Counted from the first letter of the stretch, positions 8,396 to 17,318 are shown. The stretch: DNA of 40,388 nucleotides from Collinsella aerofaciens (GCF_901212495.1 NZ_CAAKNY010000070.1:1-40388), one strand, 5' to 3'. Notes: a model not told the origin generated them from the sequence alone. Program-made: numbers and translations.

Positions 8396-8933
8396 CGGAA
8401 ACCTCCACGGTCTGGACGGTAGTCTTGGACGGCAAAAAACGGACGCGCGCGGTCGTGCCCGGCGTGCCGAGCATGGTGTCGCAGGCCTTCTCGATGCGCT
8501 GCTGCATCGAGGTGGCAAGGGAAGCGACGTCTTTATCATCGAGCGCGATGGCGTCGACCTTAAAACGGACGCGCGATTCGTCGGAACCCTGCACGCGTGC
8601 CTCGACATGCTCGATCATCACACGGTCGTCGCGCTCTGCCGCAGCACGAGCACACGAGGAGAGGGCCGCGAGCGTGACCTCGATATTGCGCTCCCCCGCC
8701 GGATGCACGCAGGACGGCTCGCGACGAGCAAACATCAGGCGGAAGAAACCCACGAGCACGCCGAGCGCCACGACACCACCGCACGCCGTAACAACGATAC
8801 GCGGCGCAGCATCGCGCATCAGCAGCATAAAGCGATAGGTGTATGGCCCCCAAAACTGGCAGATAAGCGTGCCCAGCGCCACGATGGCGGCGGCAAGATA
8901 CACAATCGCTAGGGCTCGTTTGAGTACGCGCAC
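8388..8933 (-). CDS. amaP: AmaP-like membrane anchor for Asp23
   Basis: About 181 residues resembling alkaline-shock membrane anchor proteins: two N-terminal membrane helices (around LAIVYLAAAIVALGTLI and IVVTACGGVVALGVLVGFF), then a cytoplasmic domain with alternating strands. The GTG at 8933 is preferred: AAGGGAG sits 5 nt before it and it places the first helix at the N terminus. ATGs at 8981/8984 fall on a TATAAT hexamer, so they are less likely. Position directly before DUF2273 and Asp23 genes supports the assignment. First gene of the three-gene operon. Confidence 0.75.
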   Translation of the reverse strand: MRVLKRALAIVYLAAAIVALGTLICQFWGPYTYRFMLLMRDAAPRIVVTACGGVVALGVLVGFFRLMFARREPSCVHPAGERNIEVTLAALSSCARAAAERDDRVMIEHVEARVQGSDESRVRFKVDAIALDDKDVASLATSMQQRIEKACDTMLGTPGTTARVRFLPSKTTVQTVEVSGE

Positions 8934-8987
8934 GCGCGCTCCCTTCAGGTTTCGGTCCACAGAATGCAAAACGATTCGCATCATTAT

Positions 8988-9029
8988 AAAAGAGCCGGGT
9001 CCGGTGCTGTACGCACGCGGATCCGGCTC
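8988..9029 (-). terminator. intrinsic terminator of the YebC gene
   Basis: 12-bp stem with one mismatch (GAGCCGGATCCG with CGGACCCGGCTC) followed by TTTT on the minus strand. The tail runs straight into a TATAAT hexamer (8983-8988), which may be the -10 box of the amaP operon, although no convincing -35 was seen. Confidence 0.8.
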
Positions 9030-9098
9030 ATCTATTCCACGAGACTTGCATGCTCGCATCATTATGCCCAGATATGCACGGCTTAACCCGTGCAGGCG

Positions 9099-9905
9099 CT
9101 ACTCCTCCTCGAGGGCAGCGATGACCTCGTCGGTCATGTCCATGGTGCTGTAAACATCCTGGACGTCGTCGAGCTCCTCGAGACGGTCGATGAGGCGCTG
9201 AACCTTCTTGGCGTCGGCGCCGGAGACCTCGGTCGGGGTGGTCGGGACCATGGTGGTCTCGGAGCCCTTGACCTGGACGCCCTGCTCCTCGAGCGCCTTG
9301 GAAACAGCCATGACGTCATTGGCGGCGGTCCAGACGATCCACTCCTCGCCGGCGTCCTCGTAGTCCTCGCCGCCGGCCTCGGCGATGGCCATCATGAACT
9401 CATCCTCGTCACCGGCAGCACCGTTGGCGATCATGATCTCCTTCTTGGCGTTCTCGTCCAGGATCTCCTTGGCGACGACGATCTGGCCCTTGCGCTCAAA
9501 CTGGAAGGCGACGGAGCCGGAGGTGCCCAGGTTGCCGCCAGCGTGGGAGAAGGCGGAACGGACATCGGCGGCGGTACGGTTGCGGTTATCGGTCAGGCAG
9601 TCGACGTAGACGGCAACGCCGGCAGGACCATAGCCCTCGTACACGATGTTCTCGTAGACGGCGGCGTCGGCACCCGAACCGAAGGCCTTGTCGATAGCGG
9701 ACTTAATCTTGTCCTTGGGCATGGACTGAGCTTTGGCCTTGGCAACGGCAGCGGCGAGGCTGGCGTTGTTCTCGGGCAGCGGGTCACCGCCGAGACGGGC
9801 AGCAACGGTGATGTTGCGGCTCAGCTTGGAGAAGAGGGCGGAACGCTTGGCGTCCTGCGCGCCCTTACGATGCTTGGTTGTGGCCCACTTAGAGTGTCCG
9901 GACAT
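9099..9905 (-). CDS. YebC/PmpR family protein
   Basis: About 268 residues; begins MSGHSKWATTKHRKGAQDAKR, the family signature. The three-domain architecture is complete, including NIVYEGYGPAGVAVYVDCLTDNRNRTA. YebC proteins were described as DNA-binding regulators, and some members as translation factors that relieve ribosome stalling at proline runs; which applies here cannot be told. Start ATG at 9905 follows AGGAG. The C-terminal tail is acidic. Cytoplasmic, single-gene unit closed by its own terminator. Confidence 0.95.
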   Translation of the reverse strand: MSGHSKWATTKHRKGAQDAKRSALFSKLSRNITVAARLGGDPLPENNASLAAAVAKAKAQSMPKDKIKSAIDKAFGSGADAAVYENIVYEGYGPAGVAVYVDCLTDNRNRTAADVRSAFSHAGGNLGTSGSVAFQFERKGQIVVAKEILDENAKKEIMIANGAAGDEDEFMMAIAEAGGEDYEDAGEEWIVWTAANDVMAVSKALEEQGVQVKGSETTMVPTTPTEVSGADAKKVQRLIDRLEELDDVQDVYSTMDMTDEVIAALEEE

Positions 9906-10023
9906 ACGTGTCTCCTATCGGTTTCGGCCTAAAGCCCAGCGCAGATGCCGGGGCAATATAAACAAACGTCGTTATGATATACCTACTGGCCTGCGAGATA
10001 AACCCCAAAATGAAGGCGTCGTG

Positions 10024-10073
10024 ATGATGCAACCCCTTGGCGCCAAGTAACCTGTCCCCTTTGCACCACATTA
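10024..10073 (-). repeat. GGGACAG-family repeat, copy D
   Basis: On the minus strand the TAA stop of the large membrane protein is followed by TGTGGTGCAAAGGGGACAGG, then the perfect 12-bp palindrome CTTGGCGCCAAG. Imperfect outer arms (GATGCAA with TTGCACC) close a longer hairpin. Same core and same position relative to a stop codon as copies A, E and G. Confidence 0.6.
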
Positions 10074-12254
10074 GGACCAGAGGAGGTCGCTGCGGGTGAT
10101 GGTGGCGCCAATGGCAAAGGGCATGCAGACGATGACCGGATACAGGTAGCGCATGTAGGTCGAGCCGTTGCAGGGACCGATCAGGCACACGGCGAGCACG
10201 CCCAGCAGCGGCACCCAAATGGCCAGCCCGCGCCACGAATGACGACGTAACAGATAGACCACCACGGCGATCATGATCCACACATAGGTGGCCGAGCTCA
10301 TGGTGAGCGAGATAAACGGGACGCGTTGTACTGCCACGCGATACAGGTTGCTCAGGTGGTCGCACCAGCGCACGACCTTGCTATCGACCGGATGGAAGTC
10401 GAAGTACTTGAGATTATCGGGGCGTGCCATAATCTCGGCACTGCGCGCCGTGCTGTAGACCCACGCATCGCGGGCACTCGGATAAAAGTAGCCGTAGTAG
10501 TTATTGATGAGCGCCGAGATATAGCACTCGGGATCCTTTTTGAACATCTGGGCCCACACCTCAAAATAGGCCTTGATGTCCTCCTGCGAGGCGTACTCGT
10601 TAAAGCAATTTTTGACGGCGTCCGACTTATCCGGGTCGTAACGGTGGCCCAGATTGTCGTACTTGAGTACCCGGTCGATCACGGAACGCTCCTCATCGGT
10701 CACCAAGCCGTCGCAAGGAGCCTCCACGATGGTGCCGTCCTCCTTAACCGTGGGGTTGACGCCCGAGTTGAGGCCGTCGTGCTTTTGGACGAAACGAGCC
10801 GTCTGCTGGAACGGAATCGAGAGGATTTCGCGCTTGGAACCAGGCGTGATGTCGTGTGCCGGCATAAAGACCTTAGTGAAGTACATATTAGAGGCAAGGC
10901 AGAGTGCAAGCACCGCAAGAACTCCCACCCAGCGGAAACGCGGGATGGCGCCCGAAGGCGCAGTGCCAGCCTGCTTGTCTGCCCGATGGGCCACATGCGC
11001 GTCCCATGCGCAAAACGCCGCCGCGATTATGCATGCTGCCAGGGGAAACACCAGGCCGCCGTTGCGCAGAAACGTGGAACCCAGGGCGCCCAGAGCGAGC
11101 AGCAGCCAGTCATGGCGCGCAAAGAGCACGGGCCTGGGATCGCCCGCACGCTCGGCATTGGCATAGCGACGGGGCAGGCCGCAGGCAACGAGCTTCACGG
11201 TTTGCACGAGCAAAACCAAAAATGCGTCGGCAAAGAGCACGTCTTTGGTAAGCAGTGCCGCGTAGTTGGAGAACATGGGCATAAACACAAAGAACAGCAA
11301 GGTCACGCCGCGGACCGGCAGGCTCACGCCCAGCTTGCGCAGCGACGAGATGGAATAGGCCATGCAGGCGGCCGTAATGACGAACTGAGTGCAGGTGTAG
11401 ATGGCAAGACCTGCATTGGCGCTGTTGAACAGTGAAAGCCCCAGCTGGACGCACGAACCGATGATAGCCGTGTGCACCACGGGGTGATGACCGTTGAGCA
11501 ACACATTAGGATTGAGCAGACGCAGATAGTCACTTGTGCCGTTGGGATAGTTGAACCACTGGCGAATCTGCGCACCCGTATCTCCCATAAAAAGGCCGGG
11601 CAGCGAAGCGATGAGCGTGGGCGCCCAGGCGATCATAAGCACCAGAAAGGGCCCGGCAAAGGGATGGACCGAGAGCGCGGCGTGAGCCACACGCCATACG
11701 CGGCCAAAGTGCGCTTCGGAAAACGGAATGCGCCGAGAGCTCAGCCAATCTAGACACTCAAAGGCAAGGTAGAAGGCAACGACCGCCAAGAGCATCCAGC
11801 CCACACCGCCGATCCAGGCGCAGATGATGCGCGCCTTGTCGCCGAGCACGATCTCGGCCGAATCGGTGAGGTCGTAGCTGCGGCCAAACACCATGCAGAC
11901 GGCAAAGAACAGCGACGGAAGGACCACCGAGGGACGCCAAGCGTCGCCGCGGCCAAAGAATACGTAGCGAAACGGCAGCGTGAGCAGGCAGGCAAGTGCA
12001 AGCAGCATGACCGCGTCGGTATGGCCGGCAAACGAGAGGAGCACCTCGTAGCACACGTACAGCGCACCCGTCGCTTTGGGGTCAATCGCCAAGACTGCAT
12101 TGCTCGACACCGGGGCGGGATCGATGGAAAACGCCGTGGTCGTCAACAGCGCGAGCAAAAATGCGATAAGCGTCTGCTTGGCGGGGTAGCGCTTAAACCA
12201 AACGATGCGGGCAGCGTCGCGCGCAGCCGTTGTGGAGAGGTCGGAATCCTTCAC
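10071..12254 (-). CDS. large polytopic membrane protein (DUF6020-like)
   Basis: About 727 residues with roughly twelve hydrophobic segments and one large extracytoplasmic loop (about residues 460-610, NPTVKEDGTIVEAPCDG... to the CYISALINNYYGYF region). The arrangement (membrane helices, RNGGLVFPLAACI, a large loop, then VPFISLTMSSATYVWIM and LYPVIVCMPFAIG) resembles GT-C-type glycosyltransferase-like proteins annotated as DUF6020 in Coriobacteriia; the role is unknown and may concern cell-surface polysaccharide. ATG at 12254 follows AGAAAGGC. The stop codon is fused to repeat copy D. Possibly in one unit with lgt upstream, but two repeats lie between. Confidence 0.8.
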   Translation of the reverse strand: MKDSDLSTTAARDAARIVWFKRYPAKQTLIAFLLALLTTTAFSIDPAPVSSNAVLAIDPKATGALYVCYEVLLSFAGHTDAVMLLALACLLTLPFRYVFFGRGDAWRPSVVLPSLFFAVCMVFGRSYDLTDSAEIVLGDKARIICAWIGGVGWMLLAVVAFYLAFECLDWLSSRRIPFSEAHFGRVWRVAHAALSVHPFAGPFLVLMIAWAPTLIASLPGLFMGDTGAQIRQWFNYPNGTSDYLRLLNPNVLLNGHHPVVHTAIIGSCVQLGLSLFNSANAGLAIYTCTQFVITAACMAYSISSLRKLGVSLPVRGVTLLFFVFMPMFSNYAALLTKDVLFADAFLVLLVQTVKLVACGLPRRYANAERAGDPRPVLFARHDWLLLALGALGSTFLRNGGLVFPLAACIIAAAFCAWDAHVAHRADKQAGTAPSGAIPRFRWVGVLAVLALCLASNMYFTKVFMPAHDITPGSKREILSIPFQQTARFVQKHDGLNSGVNPTVKEDGTIVEAPCDGLVTDEERSVIDRVLKYDNLGHRYDPDKSDAVKNCFNEYASQEDIKAYFEVWAQMFKKDPECYISALINNYYGYFYPSARDAWVYSTARSAEIMARPDNLKYFDFHPVDSKVVRWCDHLSNLYRVAVQRVPFISLTMSSATYVWIMIAVVVYLLRRHSWRGLAIWVPLLGVLAVCLIGPCNGSTYMRYLYPVIVCMPFAIGATITRSDLLWS

Positions 12255-12273
12255 AGTCCGAAAGCCTTTCTAG

Positions 12274-12312
12274 AAACCTGCCAAAAAGGGACAGGTTTAT
12301 TTTGGCAGGTTT
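12274..12312 (+). repeat. GGGACAG-family repeat, copy B
   Basis: Perfect 13-bp inverted repeat (AAACCTGCCAAAA with TTTTGGCAGGTTT) enclosing AGGGACAGGTTTA. It is the most symmetric of the long copies and lies between the start of the large membrane protein gene and the 3' end of lgt. Confidence 0.85.
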
Positions 12313-12353
12313 TATCTGGGAAAACGTTACGATTTTGTCATCGTTGCCCAGCG

Positions 12354-12398
12354 AACCACCACAAAGGTATCTGTCCCCTTTTGATGGTTTTGGTGGTT
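12354..12398 (-). repeat. GGGACAG-family repeat, copy E
   Basis: Terminal inverted repeat AACCACCA / TGGTGGTT; inside, the minus strand carries AAAAGGGGACAGATACC. One arm contains the TAA stop of lgt. Confidence 0.75.
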
Positions 12399-13218
12399 AG
12401 GCATCCAGGTAGATGCGCTGGGGGCGATTGCGGTGTCGGGCGAAGATGATGAGCGCCAGACCGGCGATCACGAGCGGCAAACTCAGCAACTGGCCCATGG
12501 TGATGACGCCGCCCAGCAGATAGCCCAGCTGGGCATCGGGCACGCGCACGAACTCAACGAGAAAGCGGACGATGCCGTACCCCATCACGAACACGCCCAT
12601 AAACGTGCCCTGGGGCAGCAGCGGCTTTTTGCGGCTGAGCACCTGCAGAATGCAAAAGAGCACGATGCCCTCAAGAAATGCCTCGTAGAGCTGGGAGGGA
12701 TGACGCGGCATATCGCCCGCGGTGCCGCCAAAGACAACACCCCAAGGCAGGTCGGTCGGCTTGCCCCACAGCTCACCGTTGACAAAGTTGGCACAACGGC
12801 CCAGGCACAGGGCCAGCGGGGCGCCTATGACGGCAAGGTCTGCCAAAGTCCATGCGTCGAGCTTATACATGCGGCACACGATGATGCCGCCGATAATGCC
12901 GCCCACCAAGCCGCCATGGAAGCTCATGCCGCCCTCGTTAGTGGCAAAGATCTCGAGCGGGTGGGTCCAATAGTAGCCATCGCCGTAAAAGACGACGTAG
13001 AACAGGCGCGCACCGATAATGAGGCCAAAGACCACGCCGACCACGACACTCGTCAGGTCGTCAATCGTGATGTTAAAGCCCCAGCGACGCTGCGTGCGGT
13101 ACATGACGACCGCCGTGAGCAGGGCGCCGACCACATAGGCCAGACCATACCAGTAAATCGTGATGGGCCCCGCCGAAATCGCGACAGGATCAAGCATATG
13201 GTAGAAGTCGTTGAGCAT
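12397..13218 (-). CDS. lgt: prolipoprotein diacylglyceryl transferase
   Basis: Lgt transfers diacylglycerol from phosphatidylglycerol to the lipobox cysteine of prolipoproteins in the cytoplasmic membrane. About 273 residues, standard length, seven hydrophobic segments. Family motifs are intact: GGMSFHGGLVGGIIGG (with the essential His-Gly motif), the signature GRCANFVNGELWG, and RHPSQLYEAFLEG. The ATG at 13218 has AGGAGGGTCGAC directly upstream; an in-frame ATG at 13278 lacks a ribosome binding site. The lipoprotein at the right end of the window is the kind of substrate it processes. Confidence 0.97.
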   Translation of the reverse strand: MLNDFYHMLDPVAISAGPITIYWYGLAYVVGALLTAVVMYRTQRRWGFNITIDDLTSVVVGVVFGLIIGARLFYVVFYGDGYYWTHPLEIFATNEGGMSFHGGLVGGIIGGIIVCRMYKLDAWTLADLAVIGAPLALCLGRCANFVNGELWGKPTDLPWGVVFGGTAGDMPRHPSQLYEAFLEGIVLFCILQVLSRKKPLLPQGTFMGVFVMGYGIVRFLVEFVRVPDAQLGYLLGGVITMGQLLSLPLVIAGLALIIFARHRNRPQRIYLDA

Positions 13219-13245
13219 GTCGACCCTCCTACTCCCTACATACAA

Positions 13246-13278
13246 ATGCGGCCGCGGGCCTTGCGCTCGCAGCCGCAT
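13246..13278 (-). terminator. possible terminator after the NifU-like gene
   Basis: On the minus strand ATGCGGCTGCG pairs with CGCGGCCGCAT (one G-U) around an 11-nt loop and is followed by TTTGTATG. The tail is weak. Confidence 0.5.
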
Positions 13279-13327
13279 ATTTGGACGTAACGTCTATGCG
13301 GAGTATGTCGTCCGCAGCCTTCGCATC

Positions 13328-13606
13328 TTAGAACGGCGCGTACTCGTCGTACAGGTCGTCGGCCTCACCGGAGGCATTGACCTGCTCGACGCGGGTAACG
13401 CCGGGCACATGCTCCTTCAGGATGCGCTCGATGCCCATGGACAGGGTCAGCGAGCTCATGGGGCAGCCGGCGCAGGAGCCCTGCAGTTCCAGCTTGACGA
13501 CGCCCTCGTCGTCGACGCCCACATACTCCATATCGCCGCCGTCGGCCTGCAGGTTGGGGCGAATCTCTTCAAGAACCTTCTTAAGCAGCTCTTCGTTAAC
13601 AGCCAC
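13328..13606 (-). CDS. NifU-like C-terminal domain protein
   Basis: 92 residues consisting of one Nfu/NifU C-terminal domain, an Fe-S cluster scaffold or carrier. The cluster-binding motif CAGCP (C-x-x-C) is intact in LQGSCAGCPMSSLTLSMGIE, and the N-terminal NLQADGGDMEYVGV pattern fits. Start is GTG at 13606 with AAAGGAG six bases upstream. It stands alone rather than in a suf or isc operon. Cytoplasmic. Confidence 0.93.
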   Translation of the reverse strand: MAVNEELLKKVLEEIRPNLQADGGDMEYVGVDDEGVVKLELQGSCAGCPMSSLTLSMGIERILKEHVPGVTRVEQVNASGEADDLYDEYAPF

Positions 13607-13735
13607 AGGGGCTCCTTTCTCACAATAACGCGGGCGCGCCCGCGGACAGAAGCTATGTTACTACAGCCATGTACCCGCTCACGAGCCGTCCATGCGCGCA
13701 GACGCGACTTTCACGAGCAGTCAATTTGGCAGTCA

Positions 13736-13762
13736 ATTTGGGACGGGGCTCTTTTAGCTGCC
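13736..13762 (+). repeat. 27-nt dispersed repeat, copy 1
   Basis: Matches the reverse complement of 15323-15349 at 26 of 27 positions (ATTTGGGACGGGGCTyTTTT then AGCTGCC). Just before it CAGTCAATTTGG occurs twice in tandem (about 13718-13741). It lies downstream of the deoxycytidylate deaminase gene. Confidence 0.8.
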
Positions 13763-13790
13763 TTTTGTTGCCAGCTGGCGTTGCCACGCG

Positions 13791-14315
13791 CTACTGCCGA
13801 GCCTGTCCCCCGGTACCAATCTGGACATCGACGATAACCTGGCGGTAGCTGATGCCGCAGGAGTCGAGGATTCGACGGCTGATACGGCCGTCGTCGGTAT
13901 CGGCATACTTGTTGTCCAGGTAGACGACCTCGCCTACACCTACCTGTGCCAGAATCTTGGCACAGTCGTGGCACGGGAACAGCGTGACGTAGACCGTGGA
14001 ACCCTCGAGGTCTTTGAGCGAGCCGCGGTAGTTGAGCACGGCGTTTGCCTCGGCATGCACCACGTAGTTGTGCTTATCCTGCAACGGGTCGTCGCTCGTT
14101 CCCCACGGGAAAAAGTCGTCGTTGAGCGCCGAGGGCGTACCGTTGTAGCCCACCGAAAGAATGCGGTGGTTGGTGCTGGCGATGCACGCGCCCACCTGCG
14201 TGTTGGGGTCCTTGCTGCGGCGCTGCGCGGCGATAGCCACACTCATAAAGAACTCATCCCAGCTAATAACGTCGCGGCGCTTGCCCGACGCGGTTTGATG
14301 AAGATCGTCCGACAT
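13791..14315 (-). CDS. deoxycytidylate (dCMP) deaminase family protein
   Basis: About 174 residues of the zinc-dependent cytidine/deoxycytidylate deaminase fold. The active-site HAEANAV (zinc His and catalytic Glu) and PCHDCAK (two zinc cysteines) are intact, as are the N-terminal SWDEFFMSVAIAAQRRSKDP and VGACI segments typical of dCMP deaminases that supply dUMP for thymidylate synthesis. Start at 14315 is set by GGAGGTGTCTGCC; the ATG at 14351 would add 12 residues without a ribosome binding site. A ComE-type deaminase is a less likely alternative. Cytoplasmic. Confidence 0.92.
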   Translation of the reverse strand: MSDDLHQTASGKRRDVISWDEFFMSVAIAAQRRSKDPNTQVGACIASTNHRILSVGYNGTPSALNDDFFPWGTSDDPLQDKHNYVVHAEANAVLNYRGSLKDLEGSTVYVTLFPCHDCAKILAQVGVGEVVYLDNKYADTDDGRISRRILDSCGISYRQVIVDVQIGTGGQARQ

Positions 14316-14399
14316 GGCAGACACCTCCGAAATCGCAATAGTCTGACCCATTGTAGCAGGTGGAAGGTGGGGGCGTTTGTCCCACCGGCGCCCTCACTT

Positions 14400-15251
14400 T
14401 TACACGCGGCGGGGCTTTTGGTTGATGTGGTAGAGCTCGGCGAGACCCCGCAGTGTCAACGCGTCATCGACCGTCAGGCTATGACCGACCAGGGCCGCAA
14501 GCGCCTTGGCATCGTCGCCGGTAATGAGGATGGGCACATCGCCCTCCCCCGCGGTCTTGGTCGCGCGCATCTCGGCGAGCACCATGTCGAGCATGCCGTC
14601 GATGCGGGCCACCTCGCCCAAAACCACGCCCGAGCGCATGGCCTCACGCGTGTTGCGGCCGATGACGTGAGTCGGCGCCGAGGGCTCAACCTGAGGCAGG
14701 CGCGCCGCAGCGGCCGAGAGTGAACGGGCGCCGAGCGCCAGCCCCGGCGCGATAACGCCGCCGACAAAGGTGCCGCGCGCGTCGATAACCTCGATATTGG
14801 TCGTGGTGCCCAGGTCGATCACGATGCACGGCGAGCCGTAGACGGCGCGGGCCGCCACTGCATCGGCGATGCGGTCGGGGCCGATCTCGGCCGGATCGTC
14901 GTAGTGCACGGGCATGCCGGTCTTAAGTCCCGGCCCCACCGTGAGCACGCGCCCCGTGCAGGTACGGGAAAGTGCCGCCTTCCACGGGCGCTCGAGCGCC
15001 GGGACCACACAGCTCAGCACGGCCGCGGCGGGTGCGAGCACCCCGGGCACACCTGCATCGGCGGCGAGCGCGCCCATGACCTGCACAAGTCGCATGCGCG
15101 CCTCGTCGGCCGTAATACGGGACGGCGTCGTGATCTCGCACGTCGCAAGCGGACATTCCTGCGCCGCGGCCGAATCCTCTGCAAACAGGCCAAAGCGAAT
15201 GAACGTGTTGCCCACGTCGACCGTCAATATATATGCGCACCCATTAAGCAT
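14400..15251 (-). CDS. coaX: type III pantothenate kinase
   Basis: CoaX phosphorylates pantothenate, the first step of coenzyme A synthesis, and is a cytoplasmic ASKHA-fold kinase insensitive to CoA feedback. About 283 residues, slightly longer than usual. Motifs: TVDVGNTFIRFGLF (phosphate 1), GPDRIADAVAA, IDLGTTTNIEVID (phosphate 2) and GGVIAPGLALGARSL. In phosphate 2 the usual DxGTAxT is DLGTTTNIE, a mild variation. ATG at 15251 follows AAGGAG; the upstream in-frame extension has no such site. CoA supply fits the acyl-CoA genes elsewhere in the window but no operon link is seen. Confidence 0.93.
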   Translation of the reverse strand: MLNGCAYILTVDVGNTFIRFGLFAEDSAAAQECPLATCEITTPSRITADEARMRLVQVMGALAADAGVPGVLAPAAAVLSCVVPALERPWKAALSRTCTGRVLTVGPGLKTGMPVHYDDPAEIGPDRIADAVAARAVYGSPCIVIDLGTTTNIEVIDARGTFVGGVIAPGLALGARSLSAAAARLPQVEPSAPTHVIGRNTREAMRSGVVLGEVARIDGMLDMVLAEMRATKTAGEGDVPILITGDDAKALAALVGHSLTVDDALTLRGLAELYHINQKPRRV

Positions 15252-15322
15252 CGTCGGCGCTCCTTTCGTCTGCCCAGCAGTATATCCCCGTCCCAGAATA
15301 ATCATCCTTTGGCCGAGCCTGG

Positions 15323-15349
15323 GGCAGCTAAAAAAGCCCCGTCCCAAAT
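15323..15349 (-). repeat. 27-nt dispersed repeat, copy 2
   Basis: Inverted copy of 13736-13762 with one difference. Together with the flanking GG it forms a GGGGC / GCCCC hairpin around AGCTAAAAAA. It lies in the divergent region between coaX and the OPT transporter. Confidence 0.8.
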
Positions 15350-15480
15350 GAACTGGCTTGCGGCTATACTGGTGCGCGGTCGCGCGCGAGCTCACGCGGC
15401 GGCCCTTGGTAACCCGACTTCCCGCGCCGTATCCGTAGCGGCGCTCCCGGGGGAAGCGGATATACGCAAAGGAGTTCTAT

Positions 15481-17184
15481 ATGAGCAATCCCTCGAACCG
15501 CACCTCGATGCGCGGTCAACTCACGCTGCGCGGCGTCGTCATCGGCGTCCTTGGCTGCATGATCATCACGGCAAGCTCGGCCTATACCGCCCTCAAGATG
15601 GGTGCGCTCCCCTGGCCGATCATTTTCGCTGCCGTCATTTCGCTGTTCTTCCTGAAGCTCATGGGCAACGCCAGCCTCAACGAGGCCAACGTCACCCACA
15701 CCATCATGTCCGCGGGCGCCATGGTCGCCGGCGGTCTGGCGTTTACCATCCCGGGCGCCTGGATGTTGGGCTATGCCGACCAGATCAGCTGGCTCGACAT
15801 GTTTATCGTGGCACTCGCCGGCACTATCCTGGGTCTGCTGGCCACGGCACTCATCCACCGTCACTTTATCGTGGACGCCGCGCTGGAGTTCCCCACCGGC
15901 AACGCCGCAGCTCAGACCCTGCGCGCCACCGAGGCCGGCGGCAAGACTGGCAAGCAGCTCTTTGGCTCCATGGCCATCGCAGGCATCTACAGCGTGCTGC
16001 GCGACGCTCTGGGCGTGGTGCCCAGCATGCTGTGCACGCTCAATATCCCCGGCGTGACCTTTGGCATCTACAACTCGCCCATGTTGCTGTCCATCGGCTT
16101 TTTGGTGGGCTTCGCCCCAGTTGCCTTTTGGTTTGCCGGCGCGCTGCTGGGCAACTTTGGCATTATCGTCGGCGGTACCGCTGCCGGCCTCTTCGATGTT
16201 GTGACCGCGCAGGGTGTCGTCAAGTCCCTGGGTATGGGCCTTATGATGGGCTTTGGCGTCGCCGTCGTCCTTAAAGACATCCTGCCGCAGGTCGCAGGTA
16301 TCGTCCGCGGCCTCGCCGCCGACAGCTCCAGCGACACCGACGAGCAGTCGCTCATCTCGGGCTCCCTTAAGCTCGACGCCGGCATCATCGGCCTGGGCAC
16401 CGCCGCCATCGCCGTGATCGTTGCCATCGCGCTCGACCTCGGTCCCGTCCCGGCTGTCATCGTCACGCTGTTCACCTTTGTCACCACCATCATGAGCGCT
16501 CAGAGCTGCGGTCAGACGGGTATCGACCCCATGGAGATCTTTGGCCTCATCGTCATGCTCATCGTGGCAGCCTTCGCGCAGCTCACGCAGGTCAAGCTGT
16601 TCTTTATCGCCGGCATCGTTGCCGTGGCGTGCGGCCTTGCGGGCGATGTCATGAACGACTTTAAGGCCGGCGCCGTGCTGGGCACCAACCCGCGCGCGCA
16701 GTGGGTCGGCCAGGCCATCGGCGGCATCGTGGGCGCCCTGGTCGCTGCCGCTGTCATGGTCGCGCTCGTCACCGCCTATGGTCCGGACGCCTTTGGCCCC
16801 GACAAGAGCTTTGTGGCCGCGCAGGCAAGCGTGGTCGCCACCATGGTCTCGGGCATCCCGAGCGTGCCGTGGTTCGTAGGCGGCTTTATCGCCGGCATCG
16901 TCATGTACTGGCTCGGCATTCCGGCCATGATGATCGGCCTGGGCGTGTACCTGCCGTTCTACATGTCGCTCACGGCCTTCCTGGGCTCCTGCATCAAGCT
17001 CGCCTACGACAAGTGGGCCGCACGCCGCGACGCCGCCGCCGGTCTTTCGGACGAGGAGAAGGCCGCCAAGGATGCTGCCTTCCAGGAGCAGGGCCTGGTC
17101 GTTGCCAGCGGTCTGCTGGGCGGCGAGTCCATCGTCGGCGTTATCCTGGCGTTTGTCTCCGTGGGCTTGAGCCTGCTGGGCTAA
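15481..17184 (+). CDS. OPT family oligopeptide/metal-chelate transporter
   Basis: 567 residues with about fourteen membrane helices. Matches the oligopeptide transporter (OPT) superfamily: ITASSAYTALKMGALPWPI near the N terminus, VDAALEFPTGNAAAQTLRA, and AQSCGQTGIDPMEIFG in the centre. Members take up peptides or siderophore/metal complexes with protons. Start at 15481 has AAAGGAG. The region between helices 8 and 9 (SSSDTDEQS) is a hydrophilic loop. Monocistronic, closed by a strong terminator. The leader carries a GTATCCG / CGGATATAC inverted repeat at about 15427-15464 of unknown meaning. Confidence 0.92.
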   Translation: MSNPSNRTSMRGQLTLRGVVIGVLGCMIITASSAYTALKMGALPWPIIFAAVISLFFLKLMGNASLNEANVTHTIMSAGAMVAGGLAFTIPGAWMLGYADQISWLDMFIVALAGTILGLLATALIHRHFIVDAALEFPTGNAAAQTLRATEAGGKTGKQLFGSMAIAGIYSVLRDALGVVPSMLCTLNIPGVTFGIYNSPMLLSIGFLVGFAPVAFWFAGALLGNFGIIVGGTAAGLFDVVTAQGVVKSLGMGLMMGFGVAVVLKDILPQVAGIVRGLAADSSSDTDEQSLISGSLKLDAGIIGLGTAAIAVIVAIALDLGPVPAVIVTLFTFVTTIMSAQSCGQTGIDPMEIFGLIVMLIVAAFAQLTQVKLFFIAGIVAVACGLAGDVMNDFKAGAVLGTNPRAQWVGQAIGGIVGALVAAAVMVALVTAYGPDAFGPDKSFVAAQASVVATMVSGIPSVPWFVGGFIAGIVMYWLGIPAMMIGLGVYLPFYMSLTAFLGSCIKLAYDKWAARRDAAAGLSDEEKAAKDAAFQEQGLVVASGLLGGESIVGVILAFVSVGLSLLG

Positions 17185-17225
17185 GCTGAGCGGCTGCTCG
17201 GCAGCAACTATATTGCCTACGATTT

Positions 17226-17265
17226 GCCCGGTCGATAGCTTTCGCGGCTGCCGACCGGGCTTTTT
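17226..17265 (+). terminator. intrinsic terminator of the OPT gene
   Basis: GCCCGGTCG pairs with CGACCGGGC and is followed by TTTTT. Confidence 0.92.
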
Positions 17266-17276
17266 GATACCAACGC

Positions 17277-17318
17277 AAAAAAAGGCCGGCGTGCTGTGAT
17301 ACGCAGCGCGCCGGCCTT
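17277..17318 (-). terminator. intrinsic terminator of the surface-protein gene
   Basis: On the minus strand AAGGCCGGCG / CGCCGGCCTT with an inner GCTG / CAGC pairing is followed by TTTTTTT. Convergent with the OPT terminator just upstream. Confidence 0.92.

Noticed and set aside
8977..8990. TATAAT as a confident amaP promoter
   Set aside because: The hexamer is perfect, but no acceptable -35 was seen and it overlaps the tail of the upstream terminator, so it is mentioned only as a possibility.
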